A DNA stretch of 64,000 bases from positions 3,844,001-3,908,000 of the forward strand of contig NZ_LR594671.1 of NCBI RefSeq assembly GCF_901827185.1, read 5' to 3'. This DNA comes from Variovorax sp. PBL-E5. GTDB lineage: Bacteria; Pseudomonadota; Gammaproteobacteria; Burkholderiales; Burkholderiaceae_C. Below the pieces are notes generated by a model. The model saw only the letters and a program-made list of their open reading frames with translations, did not search any database and was not told the DNA's origin. This document shows positions 53,117 to 64,000 of this stretch, piece by piece; position 1 is the first letter of the stretch, and each line of letters opens with the position of its first letter. Position numbers and translations under genes: made by a program.

Positions 53117-53862
53117 GAAGCCACCTCGATCCCGCGGACCCCGGCCGCCTCGGCCGCGCCGCCGTCGACCCGCTCGCGCCAGCTGCGCAGCGCCGAGATC
53201 GCCAGATTGAGCAGCAGCATCGTGCCGAGCAGCACCAGCCCGAGCGCCAATGCGAGCGGCAGGTCGCCCTTGCTGGTCTCGAGCGCGATGGCGGTGGTCA
53301 TCACCCGCGTGAAGCCGTCGATGTTGCCGCCGACGATCATCACCGCACCCACCTCCGACACGGCACGGCCGAAGGCGGCGATCAGCACCGTGATCAGCGC
53401 ATAGCGTTCGTCCCACACCAGCAGCAGCGCGCGGACGAGCGAGTCGGCGCCCAGCGAGCGCAGCTGCTCGCCATGGGCGCGGTCGGCGTCCTCGATGGTC
53501 TGGCGCGTCAACGCCGTGACCACCGGCAGCACCAGCAGCGTCTGCGCGACCACCATCGCCTTGAAGGAGAACAGCCATCCGAGAAAACCCAGCGGCCCCG
53601 AACGCGACAACAGCAGGTAGATCGCGAGCCCCACCACCACCGAGGGCAATGCGAGCAGCGTGTTGAGCAGCGTCAGCAGCAGCCCGCGTCCCGAGAAGCG
53701 CGCCACCGCGAGCCAGGCCCCCAGCAGCAGGCCGAAGCCGCAGGCCAGCGCGCAGGCGGTGGCGCTGACGGCGAGCGAACGGCCGACGATCGCCAGCAGC
53801 AGCGGATCGCCGGCGACGACCAGGCGGCCCGCCTCGACGGCGCTATCGGCGAAGGCGTTCAT
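53113..53862 (-). CDS. tupB: Tungstate/molybdate-type ABC permease
   Basis: A 249-residue permease with five to six transmembrane helices. The region ALPSVVVGLAIYLLLSRSGP matches TupB, and the EAA-type coupling loop is EDADRAHGEQLRSLGADSLV. It forms a homodimeric channel. The ATG at 53862 begins MNAFADSAVEAGRLVVAGDP. It is the first tup gene, 120 bases after livF ends; its Mo/W import could serve the cox-type molybdenum enzyme encoded elsewhere in this window. Confidence 0.87.
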   Translation of the reverse strand: MNAFADSAVEAGRLVVAGDPLLLAIVGRSLAVSATACALACGFGLLLGAWLAVARFSGRGLLLTLLNTLLALPSVVVGLAIYLLLSRSGPLGFLGWLFSFKAMVVAQTLLVLPVVTALTRQTIEDADRAHGEQLRSLGADSLVRALLLVWDERYALITVLIAAFGRAVSEVGAVMIVGGNIDGFTRVMTTAIALETSKGDLPLALALGLVLLGTMLLLNLAISALRSWRERVDGGAAEAAGVRGIEVAS

Positions 53863-53992
53863 GCGCGCCTTCGGGCGGGAGAGACGGGAAGCCGAGGATG
53901 CGCCGCGGCTCGGGACAAGCCGGGCGGCCGGCATCTGTTCGCAGGTCGCATGGGCCTCAGCATAACGCCCGGCCCGCGACCGGCTGCCTGCC

Positions 53993-54738
<746 letters not shown>

Positions 54739-54742
<4 letters not shown>

Positions 54743-56568
54743 GCGATCGCCTCTTCCATCGGCTCGTCCGCGCCGCCGAGATAGGCATCCAGCACCTTGG
54801 GATCGGCCTGCACCTCGGCCGGCGTGCCCTGTGCGATCACGGCGCCGAACTCCAGCACGGTGATGCGGTCGGCCAGGTTCATGACGAACTCCATGTCGTG
54901 TTCGACGATCAGGATGCCCAGGCCCTCGGCGCGCAATTGGCCGAGCAGCATGGCCAGCGCGCGCTTCTCGAGATGGCGCAGCCCCGCGGCCGGCTCGTCG
55001 AGCAGCAGCACGGCCGGGTGCCCCGCCAGCGCGCGCGCGATCTCGACCACGCGCTGCTGGCCCAGCGACAGCGAGGCCGCGGGCGCATCGGCCACCGCGC
55101 CGAGCCCACAACGATCGAGTTGGCGATGCGCCTGCGCGAGCAATGCGGCTTCTTCCGCACGGTCCAGCCGCAGCATGGAAGCGATCCAGCCGCGCTGTCC
55201 GCGCCGGTGCGCGCCGAGCGCGACGTTCTCGATCACGCGCCGCTGGCCGAGCAGGCGCACGTGCTGGAAGGTGCGGCCCAGGCCCAGTGCGGCAAAGGCG
55301 CGCGAGGGCTGGCCGGTCATGGCCCGGTCCATCAGACGGACCTCGCCGGCGCTCGGGTCGTCGACGCCCGAGATCATGTTGAAGAAGGTGCTCTTGCCGG
55401 CGCCGTTGGGCCCGATCAGCGCATGGATCTCGCCGGCCTTCACGTCCATGCTGACCGCGTCGTTGGCGACCAGCCCGCCGAAGCGCTTGGTGACCGCGTG
55501 CGCCTGCAGCACCACCTGCCCGCGCGGCGGCAATGCGGCCTCGGGCAGCGTCAGCGTGCGGCGCGGAGCGCGCACCGCGTCCGGCCGCAGGAAGCGTGCG
55601 CACAGGCGCGCCAGCGTCGGCCACACGCCGTCGGCGAAGCGCTGCAGCACGAACAGCATCAGCAAGCCGAACACGATGATCTCGAAGTTGCCGCTCGAGC
55701 CGAGCAGCTGCGGCAGGACGTCCTGCAGTTTCTCTTTCAGCAGCGTGATGATCGCCGCGCCGAGCACCGCGCCCCACAGGTGGCCCGCGCCGCCGACCAC
55801 CGCCATGAAGAGGTACTCGATGCCGATGTCGAGGTTGAAGGGCGTCGGGTTGATGAAGCGCTGCATGTGCGCATAGAGCCAGCCCGACACGGCGGCCAGC
55901 AGCGCCGCCAGCACGAACACCTTGATGCGGTAGCGGGCCGTGTCCACACCCATCGACTCGGCCATCACGCGCCCGCCCTTGAGTGCGCGGATGGCCCGGC
56001 CTTCGCGCGAATCGAGCAGGTTGTGCAGCGCCCACAGCGCCAGCAGCAGCACGCCCCAGATCACGAGGCCGAGCGAGCGCGGCGACGCGAAGGACCAGCC
56101 CGCGACCACGATCGCCGGCACGCCCGCGACGCCAGTGTGGCCGCCGAGGAACTCGAGGTTGCCGAACAGGTAGTAGAAGCTCAGGCCCCAGGCCATCGTG
56201 CACAGCGGCAGGTAGTGGCCCGACAGCCGCAGCGTGATGGCGCCCAATCCCCAGGCGACGACGAAGGTCAGCACGATGCCGAACAGCAGGCCGACCCATG
56301 GCAGCGCCGCCGGCCCGAGCAGGCCGGCGATCGCGGCGCTCGCGCCGGGCGAGGTGCAGATCCAGGCCGTCGCATAGGCGCCCGTGCCGACGAAGGCCGC
56401 CTGGCCGAAAGAGGTCATGCCGCCGACGCCGGTCAGCATCACGAGGCCGGCCGCGACCATCGCATAGAGGCCGACGTAGCACAGCACCTGCACCGGGAAG
56501 TCGGGCAGGAAGCCCCACACCGCGGCCAGCAGCACGACGAAGGCGAGCGACAGGTGACGGCGCGTCAT
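54739..56568 (-). CDS. livMG: Fused LivM permease and LivG ATPase
   Basis: A 609-residue single polypeptide. Residues 1 to about 330 are a LivM permease with about eight transmembrane helices (LVMLTGVGGMTSFGQAAFVG; RALKGGRVMAESMGVDTARY). A linker of about 30 residues leads to a LivG ATPase with Walker A IHALIGPNGAGKSTFFNMIS, the TQPSRAFAALGLGRTFQHVR loop, signature LSLGQQRVVEIARALAGHP and EHDMEFVMNLADRITVLEFG. There is no stop codon or internal start near the junction. Its own ATG overlaps the livH stop. Fused LivMG proteins are known from Burkholderiales. Confidence 0.92.
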
Positions 56569-57593
56569 TCCTCGTCCTCCACATGCCGGCTGCGCAGCGA
56601 GCGCCACCACAGCACCGGGATGATGAGCGTGAAGACGAACACCTCCTTGAAGGCGCTGGCCCAGAAGGAGGAGAAGGATTCGAGCTGCCCGACGATCAGC
56701 GCGCCGACCAGCGCCAGCGGATAGCTGCCGAGCCCGCCGACGATCGCGGCGACGAAGCCCTTGAGGCCGATCAGGAAGCCGGTGTCGTAGTAGATCGTGG
56801 TCAGCGGCGCGATCAAGAGGCCCGAGACCGCGCCGATCAGCGCCGCGAGCGCGAAGCTCAGGTCGCCCGAGAGGCCGGTCGGAATGCCCATCAGCCGTGC
56901 GCCGACGCGGTTCATCGCGGTCGCGCGCAAGGCTTTGCCGACGATCGAGCGTTCGAAGAAAAGAAACATCAGCAGCACCAGCACGGCCGTGACGCCGACC
57001 ACCACCAGCGACTGCCCGGTGACCGGGATGCCGCCGATGTCCGTGCGCAGTTCGGAGAAGGCCGGCGTGCGCGAACCCTCGGCGCCGAAGAACAACAAGC
57101 CGAGCCCGACCAGCACGCCATGCAGCGCCACCGACACGATCAACAGCGTGAGCACGGTGGCATCGGCCAGCGGCCGGTAGGCGAGGCGGTAGAGCAGCGG
57201 CCCGAGCGGCATGATCAGCACCAGCGCAGCGACCGATTGCATCAGCAGCGAAGCCGGCCGCAGCCACAGCACCAGCGCGCAGGCCGCCAGCGGCAGCGCC
57301 ACGCACCATGCGAGGGTCGAGGTCCAATCGACCTCGGCGCCGCGCTTCCAGCGCCAGCCTTCCACCGCGAGCGCGGCCGCGGCCAGCACCAGCAGCAGCC
57401 ACAGCGTGGCCGGCACATGGCCGGCCTGCATCGTGGCCACCGACAGCGCACTGAAGGCGACGAACTCCCCTTGCGGGATGAAGATCACCCGGGTCACGGA
57501 GAACACCAGCACCAGCGCCAGCGCCATGAGCCCGTAGATCGCCCCGTTCACGATCCCGTCCTGCCCCAGGATCAGGGCGATCTGGCTGTCCAT
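56565..57593 (-). CDS. livH: LivH-type ABC permease
   Basis: A 342-residue permease with about nine transmembrane helices: ILGQDGIVNGAIYGLMALAL at the start, FSVTRVIFIPQGEFVAFSAL, the coupling helix LRATAMNRVGARLMGIPTGL and LIAPLTTIYYDTGFLIGLKG with FVAAIVGGLGSYPLALVGAL. It forms the channel with the LivM part of the fusion. The ATG overlaps the livK stop. Confidence 0.92.
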   Translation of the reverse strand: MDSQIALILGQDGIVNGAIYGLMALALVLVFSVTRVIFIPQGEFVAFSALSVATMQAGHVPATLWLLLVLAAAALAVEGWRWKRGAEVDWTSTLAWCVALPLAACALVLWLRPASLLMQSVAALVLIMPLGPLLYRLAYRPLADATVLTLLIVSVALHGVLVGLGLLFFGAEGSRTPAFSELRTDIGGIPVTGQSLVVVGVTAVLVLLMFLFFERSIVGKALRATAMNRVGARLMGIPTGLSGDLSFALAALIGAVSGLLIAPLTTIYYDTGFLIGLKGFVAAIVGGLGSYPLALVGALIVGQLESFSSFWASAFKEVFVFTLIIPVLWWRSLRSRHVEDEE

Positions 57594-58738
57594 CAGGGTT
57601 GATATTTCCAGGTGCCGTTCTCGATCTTGACCATCACGCGGGCGCGCTGGTCCAGGCCCAGGTGGTCGGTCGGCGACATCGTGAAGATGCCGTGCGCGCC
57701 GGCCACGTCCTTGACCGATTCGAGCGCATCACGCAGCGCCGCGCGGAACTCCGGCGTGCCCGGCTGCGCCTTCTTGAGCGCGACCGGCACCGCGGCATTC
57801 AGCACCTGGCCGGCATCCCAGACATGGCCGCCGAAGGTGGAGACGCTGCCCTTGCCGTACATATCCTCGTAGGCCTTGACGTAGGCGCTCGCCGATTTCT
57901 TGATCGGGTTCGAATCGGGCAGTTGCGCCGCCACCAGGATCGGGCCGGCTGGCAGGAAGGTACCCTCGACGTCCTTGCCGCCCACGCGCAGGAAGTCGGT
58001 ATTGGCCACGCCGTGCGTCTGGTAGATCGTGCCGGTGTAGCCGCGCTCCTTGAGCGTCTTCTGCGGCAGCGCGGCCGGCGTGCCCGCCCCTGCGATCAGG
58101 ATGGCGTCGGGCTTGGCGGCCATCAGCTTGAGCGCCTGGCCGGTGACCGAGGTGTCGCTGCGGCCATAGCGTTCGTTGGCGACGATCTGCAGCTTCTTCA
58201 GCGCCGCGGACTTGCCGAATTCCTCGTACCAGCCCTCGCCGTAGGCATCGGAGAAGCCGATGAAGCCGACCGTCTTGATGCCGTGCGATGCCATGTGCTC
58301 GGCAATCGCGAGCGACATCATGATGTCGTTCTGCGGCGTCTTGAACACCCATTTGCGCTTGGCATCCATCGGCTCGACGATGCGCGACGAGGCGGCCAGC
58401 GAGATCACGGGCACCTTCGCCTCGGCCACCACGTCGATCATCGCCAGCGCGTTGGGCGTGACGGTCGAACCGATGATCACGTCGACCTTGTTCTCGCTGA
58501 TCAGCTTGCGCGTGTTGGACACCGCGGCCGTGGTGTCGGACCCGTCGTCCAGAACGATGTAGTTCACCTTCTGGCCGCCCATGGTCTTGGGCAGCAGCGC
58601 GATGGTGTTCTTCTCGGGAATGCCGAGCGATGCCGCTGGCCCGGTGGCCGACAGCGTGACGCCGACGTTGACGTCGGCATGCGCCGAAAAGGCCAGCGCA
58701 CACAGGATCGCCGCGCAGACGCGGGAAAGAGATTTCAT
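57593..58738 (-). CDS. livK: LivK-type periplasmic substrate-binding protein
   Basis: A 381-residue type I periplasmic binding protein. The signal peptide is about residues 1-21 (VCAAILCALAFSAHA). The mature part has VNVGVTLSATGPAASLGIPE, LISENKVDVIIGSTVTPNAL and TVGFIGFSDAYGEGWYEEFG. It binds an amino acid or aromatic acid and delivers it to LivH-LivM. It follows paaE by 35 bases on the same strand, so uptake of a phenylacetate-pathway substrate is a reasonable inference. Confidence 0.9.
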   Translation of the reverse strand: MKSLSRVCAAILCALAFSAHADVNVGVTLSATGPAASLGIPEKNTIALLPKTMGGQKVNYIVLDDGSDTTAAVSNTRKLISENKVDVIIGSTVTPNALAMIDVVAEAKVPVISLAASSRIVEPMDAKRKWVFKTPQNDIMMSLAIAEHMASHGIKTVGFIGFSDAYGEGWYEEFGKSAALKKLQIVANERYGRSDTSVTGQALKLMAAKPDAILIAGAGTPAALPQKTLKERGYTGTIYQTHGVANTDFLRVGGKDVEGTFLPAGPILVAAQLPDSNPIKKSASAYVKAYEDMYGKGSVSTFGGHVWDAGQVLNAAVPVALKKAQPGTPEFRAALRDALESVKDVAGAHGIFTMSPTDHLGLDQRARVMVKIENGTWKYQP

Positions 58739-58773
58739 TGTTGGCTCCGAAGGTTGAAGGAAAACGGGCCGGC

Positions 58774-59865
58774 TCAGCGTTCGTCGAAAGACAGCACCAC
58801 GCGCTCCGTCAGCGGATGCGCCTGGCAGGTCAGGATGAAACCGGCCGCGACCTCATTCTTGTCGAGAGCGAAGTTCCGCTCCATCCGCACTTCCCCTTCC
58901 AGGAGCCGCGCGCGGCAGGTGCCGCAGACGCCCGAGGTGCAGGAAAACGGCACCTCCAGCCCGGCAGACGAGGCGGCATCGAGGATGCTCGGCTGCCCCT
59001 TGCTGAACGGGATCTCGCGCCTGAGGCCGTCGCGCACGATGGTGATGCGCGCCGCTTCGGCATCGCCCGGCAGTGCCTCGTGCACCACCGCGCCGACGCC
59101 GCCCGGCCCAGTCGCCGGCTGCGCCACGCCGAAGCGCTCGATGTGGATGCGCTCCTCGGGCACGCCGGCTTCCAGCAGCGCGGCCTCGGCCTCGTCGTTC
59201 ATCTGGAACGGGCCGCAGATGTAGGCATGGTCGATCTCCGCCGCGGGCACGACGCTCTGCAGGAACTGTGCGATCTTCTCGCGGTTCATCACGCCCATGT
59301 TGATCGGCGCATCGGTGTGCTCGTCGGAGAACACGTGCTGCAGCACCAGCCGCGTCATGTAGCGGTTCTTCAGGTCCTCGATCTCTTCCTTGAACATCGT
59401 GGACTGCAATTGCCGGTTGCCGTAGATCAGCGTGAAGCGGCTCCGCGGCTCGCGTGCCAGCACCGTCTTCATGATCGACAGGATCGGCGTGATGCCGCTG
59501 CCGCCCGCGATGCCGACATGGTGGTGCTGCGCGCCGGGCTCGATCGGCACGAAGAAGCGGCCCTGCGGCGCCATCACCTGCAGCGTGTCGCCGGGCTGCA
59601 GCGTGCTGTTGATCCAGTTGGAGAACACGCCGTCGCGCACCTTGCGCACGCCCACGCGCAGTTCGCCGTCGTCGACGCCGGCGCAGATCGAATAGGAACG
59701 GCGCAGGTCCTGGCCATCGATCTGCGTGCGCAGCGTGAGGTACTGGCCCTGCGTGAAGCCGAAGACCTCGCGCAGTGCTTCGGGCACATCGAAGGAGACG
59801 ATGACCGCCTCGGCCGTGTCGGGCTCGATCCTGCGCACGCGCAAGGAATGAAAGTCAGCGCTCAT
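58774..59865 (-). CDS. paaE: Ring-1,2-phenylacetyl-CoA epoxidase reductase subunit PaaE
   Basis: A 363-residue flavo-iron-sulfur reductase. The FAD domain has LRRSYSICAGVDDGELRVGV, the NAD domain GIAGGSGITPILSIMKTVLA, and the C-terminal plant-type [2Fe-2S] domain has FSCTSGVCGTCRARLLEG with a fourth Cys in ILTCQAHP. It passes electrons from NADPH to the PaaA di-iron centre. The ATG at 59865 follows repeat copy 2, whose edge supplies CTGGAAGGA as ribosome-binding site. Confidence 0.94.
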   Translation of the reverse strand: MSADFHSLRVRRIEPDTAEAVIVSFDVPEALREVFGFTQGQYLTLRTQIDGQDLRRSYSICAGVDDGELRVGVRKVRDGVFSNWINSTLQPGDTLQVMAPQGRFFVPIEPGAQHHHVGIAGGSGITPILSIMKTVLAREPRSRFTLIYGNRQLQSTMFKEEIEDLKNRYMTRLVLQHVFSDEHTDAPINMGVMNREKIAQFLQSVVPAAEIDHAYICGPFQMNDEAEAALLEAGVPEERIHIERFGVAQPATGPGGVGAVVHEALPGDAEAARITIVRDGLRREIPFSKGQPSILDAASSAGLEVPFSCTSGVCGTCRARLLEGEVRMERNFALDKNEVAAGFILTCQAHPLTERVVLSFDER

Positions 59866-59880
59866 GTCGAATCCTTCCAG

Positions 59881-59978
59881 AAACGCCGCGGAACCGGCTT
59901 TGCCGGGCCGCTGGCGTTGCCCCCTGCAAGGGGGTTGGCGGCCACACGAAGTGGGCAAGCCTGGGGGTGTTCGTCATA
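59881..59978 (-). repeat. Structured intercistronic repeat, copy 2 (between paaD and paaE)
   Basis: The same element as at 52334. Outer stem AACGCCGCGG with CCGC-T-GGCGTT, inner hairpin CCGGC-TTT-GCCGG, second hairpin CCCCCT-GCA-AGGGGG. Compared with copy 1 the outer stem changes A to G on one arm and T to C on the other, keeping the pair. It fills the gap between the paaD stop and the paaE ribosome-binding site. Confidence 0.85.
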
Positions 59979-60513
59979 TCCGTTTGAAGTGTTCGAAGGG
60001 TTCGCGACATGCGATGCAGCGATACAGCGACTTGCAGGCCGTCGATCCAAAGGCCGACAGACGTTCGGTGTGGGCGCTGCCGCAACGCGGACACGCCACG
60101 GACTCCGCGGGCACGGAGGACCGCCGCACGATGCGGATCGGCACCGCGCCATCGGACGGCCGCGTCGCGCCGGGCGGTGCGATGCCATAGGCCGTGAGCT
60201 TGCGCCGGCCTTCGTCGCTGATCCAGTCGGTGGTCCAGGCCGGCGCGCGGCGCAGGCTCACGCGCGCGGGGCCGAGGCCGGCGGCTTCGATGGCCGCGAG
60301 CACGTCGCGCTCGATCACCTCGGTGGCGGGGCAGCCCGAATAGGTCGGGGTCAGCACGATCTCGAGTCCGTCGTCATCGGGCAGCACATCGCGCACGATG
60401 CCGAGGTCGCAGACCGAGAGCGCGGGGACCTCGGGGTCGAGCACGGTGTCGAGCACGGCCCATGCGCGCGCGACGCGCGGGTCGACGTGCAAGCGTGCGG
60501 GCACTGCGCTCAC
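59974..60513 (-). CDS. paaD: Phenylacetyl-CoA epoxidase assembly protein PaaD
   Basis: A 179-residue protein with an N-terminal DUF59/MIP18-like domain (DTVLDPEVPALSVCDLGIVR; LTPTYSGCPATEVIERDVLA) and a C-terminal zinc-ribbon with two CxxC knuckles (VACPRCGSAH and YRCIACREPFEHFKRI). PaaD helps mature the iron centre of the epoxidase. The start is a GTG at 60513 overlapping the paaC stop (GTGA); the stop is followed at once by repeat copy 2. Confidence 0.92.
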   Translation of the reverse strand: MSAVPARLHVDPRVARAWAVLDTVLDPEVPALSVCDLGIVRDVLPDDDGLEIVLTPTYSGCPATEVIERDVLAAIEAAGLGPARVSLRRAPAWTTDWISDEGRRKLTAYGIAPPGATRPSDGAVPIRIVRRSSVPAESVACPRCGSAHTERLSAFGSTACKSLYRCIACREPFEHFKRI

Positions 60514-61286
60514 CACACGCCTCCCGGGAAGGCGCGCTGCAGATGCTGCATCTCGGCGAGGATGTAGCCCATGTGCTCGCTGTGCACGCCGCGCTTGCCG
60601 GTGCTGCGGAAGGCAGTCTCCTTCGGCGCCACGAGCGTGGCTTCCTCGAGCACGGCATTCATCTCGGCCAGCCAGGGCTCGCGCAGTTCCGACCAGCAAG
60701 GCCCGAGCCCGGCCGCACGGGCTTCCTGCTCGACCGCATCGGACTCGAAGCACTCCGGCACATAGCGCCACAGCTGCTCCAATGCCGCGTCCATGCGCGC
60801 ATGCGATTCGGCTGTGCCGTCGCCCAGGCGCACCACCCAGTCGGCGGAATGCTGCTGGTGGTAGCGCGCCTCCTTCAGCGCCTTGCCGGCGATGGCCGCG
60901 AGCTCTTCGTCGCTCGACGATGCAAGGCGCTCCCACAGCAGCTTGAGCAGCGTCGCGACCATGGTGTTGCGCAGCACGCTGAAGCCGAAATCGCCGCGCG
61001 GCAATTCGACCAGGGTGAGGTTGAAGTAGTCGCGCTCGTCGCGCAGAAAGGCGAGCTGGTCTTCGTCATGCGCACGGCCTTCGAGCTGGCCGGCACGGGT
61101 GAGCAGCGCGCGCGCCTGGCCGACGAGGTCGAGCGCGATGTTGCTCATCGCGATGTCTTCTTCCAGCGCGGGCGCATGGCCGCACCATTCGCCCAGGCGC
61201 TGCGCGAGGATCAGGCAGGTGTCGGCGATGCGCAGCAGGTACTGCACGGCCGCGCTGCGCTCGATGTCGATGGAGGCTACTGGCAT
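60510..61286 (-). CDS. paaC: Phenylacetyl-CoA epoxidase structural subunit PaaC
   Basis: A 258-residue ferritin-like subunit: VQYLLRIADTCLILAQRLGE, DIAMSNIALDLVGQARALLT, ALKEARYHQQHSADWVVRLG and the C-terminal HSEHMGYILAEMQHLQRAFP. It pairs with PaaA but lacks its di-iron site, acting as a scaffold. The ATG at 61286 has AAGGAG, placed at the end of repeat copy 3. Confidence 0.94.
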   Translation of the reverse strand: MPVASIDIERSAAVQYLLRIADTCLILAQRLGEWCGHAPALEEDIAMSNIALDLVGQARALLTRAGQLEGRAHDEDQLAFLRDERDYFNLTLVELPRGDFGFSVLRNTMVATLLKLLWERLASSSDEELAAIAGKALKEARYHQQHSADWVVRLGDGTAESHARMDAALEQLWRYVPECFESDAVEQEARAAGLGPCWSELREPWLAEMNAVLEEATLVAPKETAFRSTGKRGVHSEHMGYILAEMQHLQRAFPGGVW

Positions 61287-61304
61287 GCAAATGGCTCCTT
61301 CCAG

Positions 61305-61400
61305 GAATACCGCGGAACCGGCTTTGCCGGGCCGCTGGTATTGCCCCCTTGAGGGGGGATTCGGCTACGCGAAGCGAGCAAGAAACGGGGGTGGGCCATG
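61305..61400 (-). repeat. Structured intercistronic repeat, copy 3 (between paaB and paaC)
   Basis: The hairpin half is conserved: AATACCGCGG with CCGC-T-GGTATT (outer stem, again with compensating changes), inner CCGGC-TTT-GCCGG, and CCCCCT-TG-AGGGGG. The second half diverges from copies 1 and 2. It begins right after the paaB stop codon and ends at the paaC ribosome-binding site CTGGAAGGAG. Confidence 0.8.
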
Positions 61401-61401
61401 T

Positions 61402-61701
61402 TCACATGTGGTCGACAGACTTGGGCAATGCGTAGAAGGTCGGATGCCGGTAGACCTTGTCTTCCGCCGGATCGAAGTACATGTCCTTGTCGCCCGGATC
61501 GCTGGCGACGATCTGGTCGGAGCGCACCACCCACACGCTCACGCCTTCCTGGCGCCGCGTGTAGACGTCGCGCGCCATCTGCAGCGCCATCTTCGGGTCG
61601 GGCGCATGCAGGCTGCCGCAATGCTTGTGGTCGAGGCCGGCCTTGCTGCGCACGAACACTTCCCACAGCGGCCACTCCTGGTGCTGAACGTCCTGCGTCA
61701 T
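61402..61701 (-). CDS. paaB: Phenylacetyl-CoA epoxidase subunit PaaB
   Basis: A 99-residue subunit starting [20 protein letters not shown], with [20 protein letters not shown] and [20 protein letters not shown]. PaaB bridges PaaAC dimers in the epoxidase complex. The ATG at 61701 overlaps the paaA stop by 4 bases; a longer upstream frame lies inside paaA and is not the gene. Confidence 0.94.
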   Translation of the reverse strand: MTQDVQHQEWPLWEVFVRSKAGLDHKHCGSLHAPDPKMALQMARDVYTRRQEGVSVWVVRSDQIVASDPGDKDMYFDPAEDKVYRHPTFYALPKSVDHM

Positions 61702-62705
61702 GCGGCTTCCTTCATTGGTTGTTTGCGCGCATGGGCCAGCGCGGCTTCGCGCACCCAGGCGCCCTCTTCCCAGGCCTTCACGCGGGCACCGAGCCGCTCG
61801 CGGTTGCACGGCCCGTCGCCGGCGATCACGCGCCAGAATTCGTCCCAGTCGATCGCGCCGTGGTCGTGCGCCTGGCGCTCCTCGTTCCACTTCAGGTCGG
61901 GGTCGGGCAAGCTCACGCCCAGCACCTTGGCCTGCTCGACCGCGGCATCGATGAACTTCTGCCGCAGGTCGTCGTTGGAGAAGCGCTTGATGCCCCAGCG
62001 CATCGACTGCGCGCTGTTGGGCGATTGTTCGTCGGGCGGCCCGAACATCATCACCGAGGGCCACCACCAGCGGTTCACCGCGTCCTGCACCATCGCCTTC
62101 TGTGCTTCGGTGCCGTGCTGCATCATCGTGAGCAGCGCCTCGTAGCCCTGGCGCTGGTGGAAGCTTTCCTCGCGGCAGATGCGGATCATCGCGCGCGCAT
62201 AGGGCGCATAGGAGCAGCGGCAGATCGGCACCTGGTTCATGATCGCGGCGCCGTCGACCAGCCAGCCGATGGTTCCCATGTCGGCCCAGGTCAGCGTCGG
62301 GTAGTTGAAGATCGAGCTGTACTTGGCCTTGCCCGTGTGCAGTGCGTCGAGCAACTGGTCGCGGCTGGTGCCCAGCGTCTCGGCGGCGGCGTAAAGGTAG
62401 AGGCCGTGGCCGCCCTCGTCCTGCACCTTGGCCAAGAGGATCGCCTTGCGCTTCAAGGTCGGCGCGCGGCTGATCCAGTTGCCTTCGGGCAGCATGCCGA
62501 CGATCTCGGAATGCGCATGCTGGCTGATCTGCCGCACCAGCGTCTTGCGGTAGTGATCGGGCATCCAGTCCTTGGCCTCGATGAAGCTGCCGGCATCGAT
62601 GCGCTCGTCGAAGCGCTGCTCGAGCTGCATCTCCTCGGCGGAACGCACGGCCTTGGGGCCGTCGGCCTTGTCCTTGCCCATGGTGTCCATCGCTTGCGTG
62701 TACAT
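61698..62705 (-). CDS. paaA: Phenylacetyl-CoA epoxidase catalytic subunit PaaA
   Basis: A 335-residue di-iron oxygenase subunit. Key parts are [40 protein letters not shown] (Glu-x-x-His ligands), [20 protein letters not shown] (second Glu-x-x-His) and [20 protein letters not shown]. It makes the ring-1,2-epoxide of phenylacetyl-CoA. It follows the ligase gene by 20 bases, with an AAAGGA ribosome-binding site before the ATG at 62705. Confidence 0.95.
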   Translation of the reverse strand: MYTQAMDTMGKDKADGPKAVRSAEEMQLEQRFDERIDAGSFIEAKDWMPDHYRKTLVRQISQHAHSEIVGMLPEGNWISRAPTLKRKAILLAKVQDEGGHGLYLYAAAETLGTSRDQLLDALHTGKAKYSSIFNYPTLTWADMGTIGWLVDGAAIMNQVPICRCSYAPYARAMIRICREESFHQRQGYEALLTMMQHGTEAQKAMVQDAVNRWWWPSVMMFGPPDEQSPNSAQSMRWGIKRFSNDDLRQKFIDAAVEQAKVLGVSLPDPDLKWNEERQAHDHGAIDWDEFWRVIAGDGPCNRERLGARVKAWEEGAWVREAALAHARKQPMKEAA

Positions 62706-62725
62706 GGCGGTCCTTTCGTGGCAGC

Positions 62726-64000
<1,275 letters not shown>

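Overview
The window is very GC-rich and densely packed with genes, many joined by 4-base ATGA or GTGA stop/start overlaps. Tripartite-tricarboxylate (Bug) receptors without membrane subunits, a CO-dehydrogenase-type cox cluster, a paaABCDE cluster, a fused LivM-LivG transporter and a dispersed hairpin repeat all point to a beta-proteobacterium of the Burkholderiales, most likely Comamonadaceae (Variovorax-like). The taxonomic call is an inference from gene content and style; no rRNA, tRNA, CRISPR array, replication origin or intact insertion sequence was seen.

Left part (1-30220): the 3' end of a TPR protein; a decayed lower-GC strip with a SnoaL/NTF2-like pseudogene; a divergent cluster with a degenerate 6-pyruvoyl-tetrahydropterin-synthase fold protein, a glycosyltransferase, a zinc-ligand-poor MDR dehydrogenase, a CDP-alcohol phosphatidyltransferase and a membrane sulfatase-like enzyme; a complete form II coxSLMDEG-XdhC operon (aerobic molybdenum hydroxylase and maturation factors) with a divergent GAF-Fis regulator; thioredoxin, aldo/keto reductase, GNAT, NTF2-like and ChrA genes; a LysR-controlled CaiB/HMG-CoA-lyase-like/VOC/Bug operon; a chemoreceptor behind a near-perfect sigma-28 promoter; and a D-glucarate operon (dehydratase, aldolase, tartronate semialdehyde reductase).

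Middle part (30221-51485): a PmrA/QseB-like two-component system, a COG4705-type membrane protein and a small membrane protein, each preceded by a related direct-repeat box, followed by a tightly overlapped run of PAP2 phosphatase, ArnC-like and ArnT-like glycosyltransferases, a YdjC/NaxD-like deacetylase and FetA-FetB. I read this run as a hexosamine-type lipid A modification operon. Next come a GntR-like LacI repressor and a sugar-acid operon (L-arabonate-type dehydratase, two Bug receptors, RraA-like protein), an aldehyde dehydrogenase of the phosphonoacetaldehyde type, and the D-alanine pair dadA-alr with a divergent Lrp-type regulator.

Right part (51507-64000), all on the minus strand: phenylacetate degradation (phenylacetate-CoA ligase, paaABCDE), then a branched-chain-type ABC transporter (livKH, fused livMG, livF) that may import the aromatic substrate, then tungstate/molybdate-type tupBCA. 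Three copies of a structured repeat of about 95 bp sit exactly between a stop codon and the next gene here. Their outer stem keeps pairing through compensatory base changes, and one copy has become the N-terminus of TupA.
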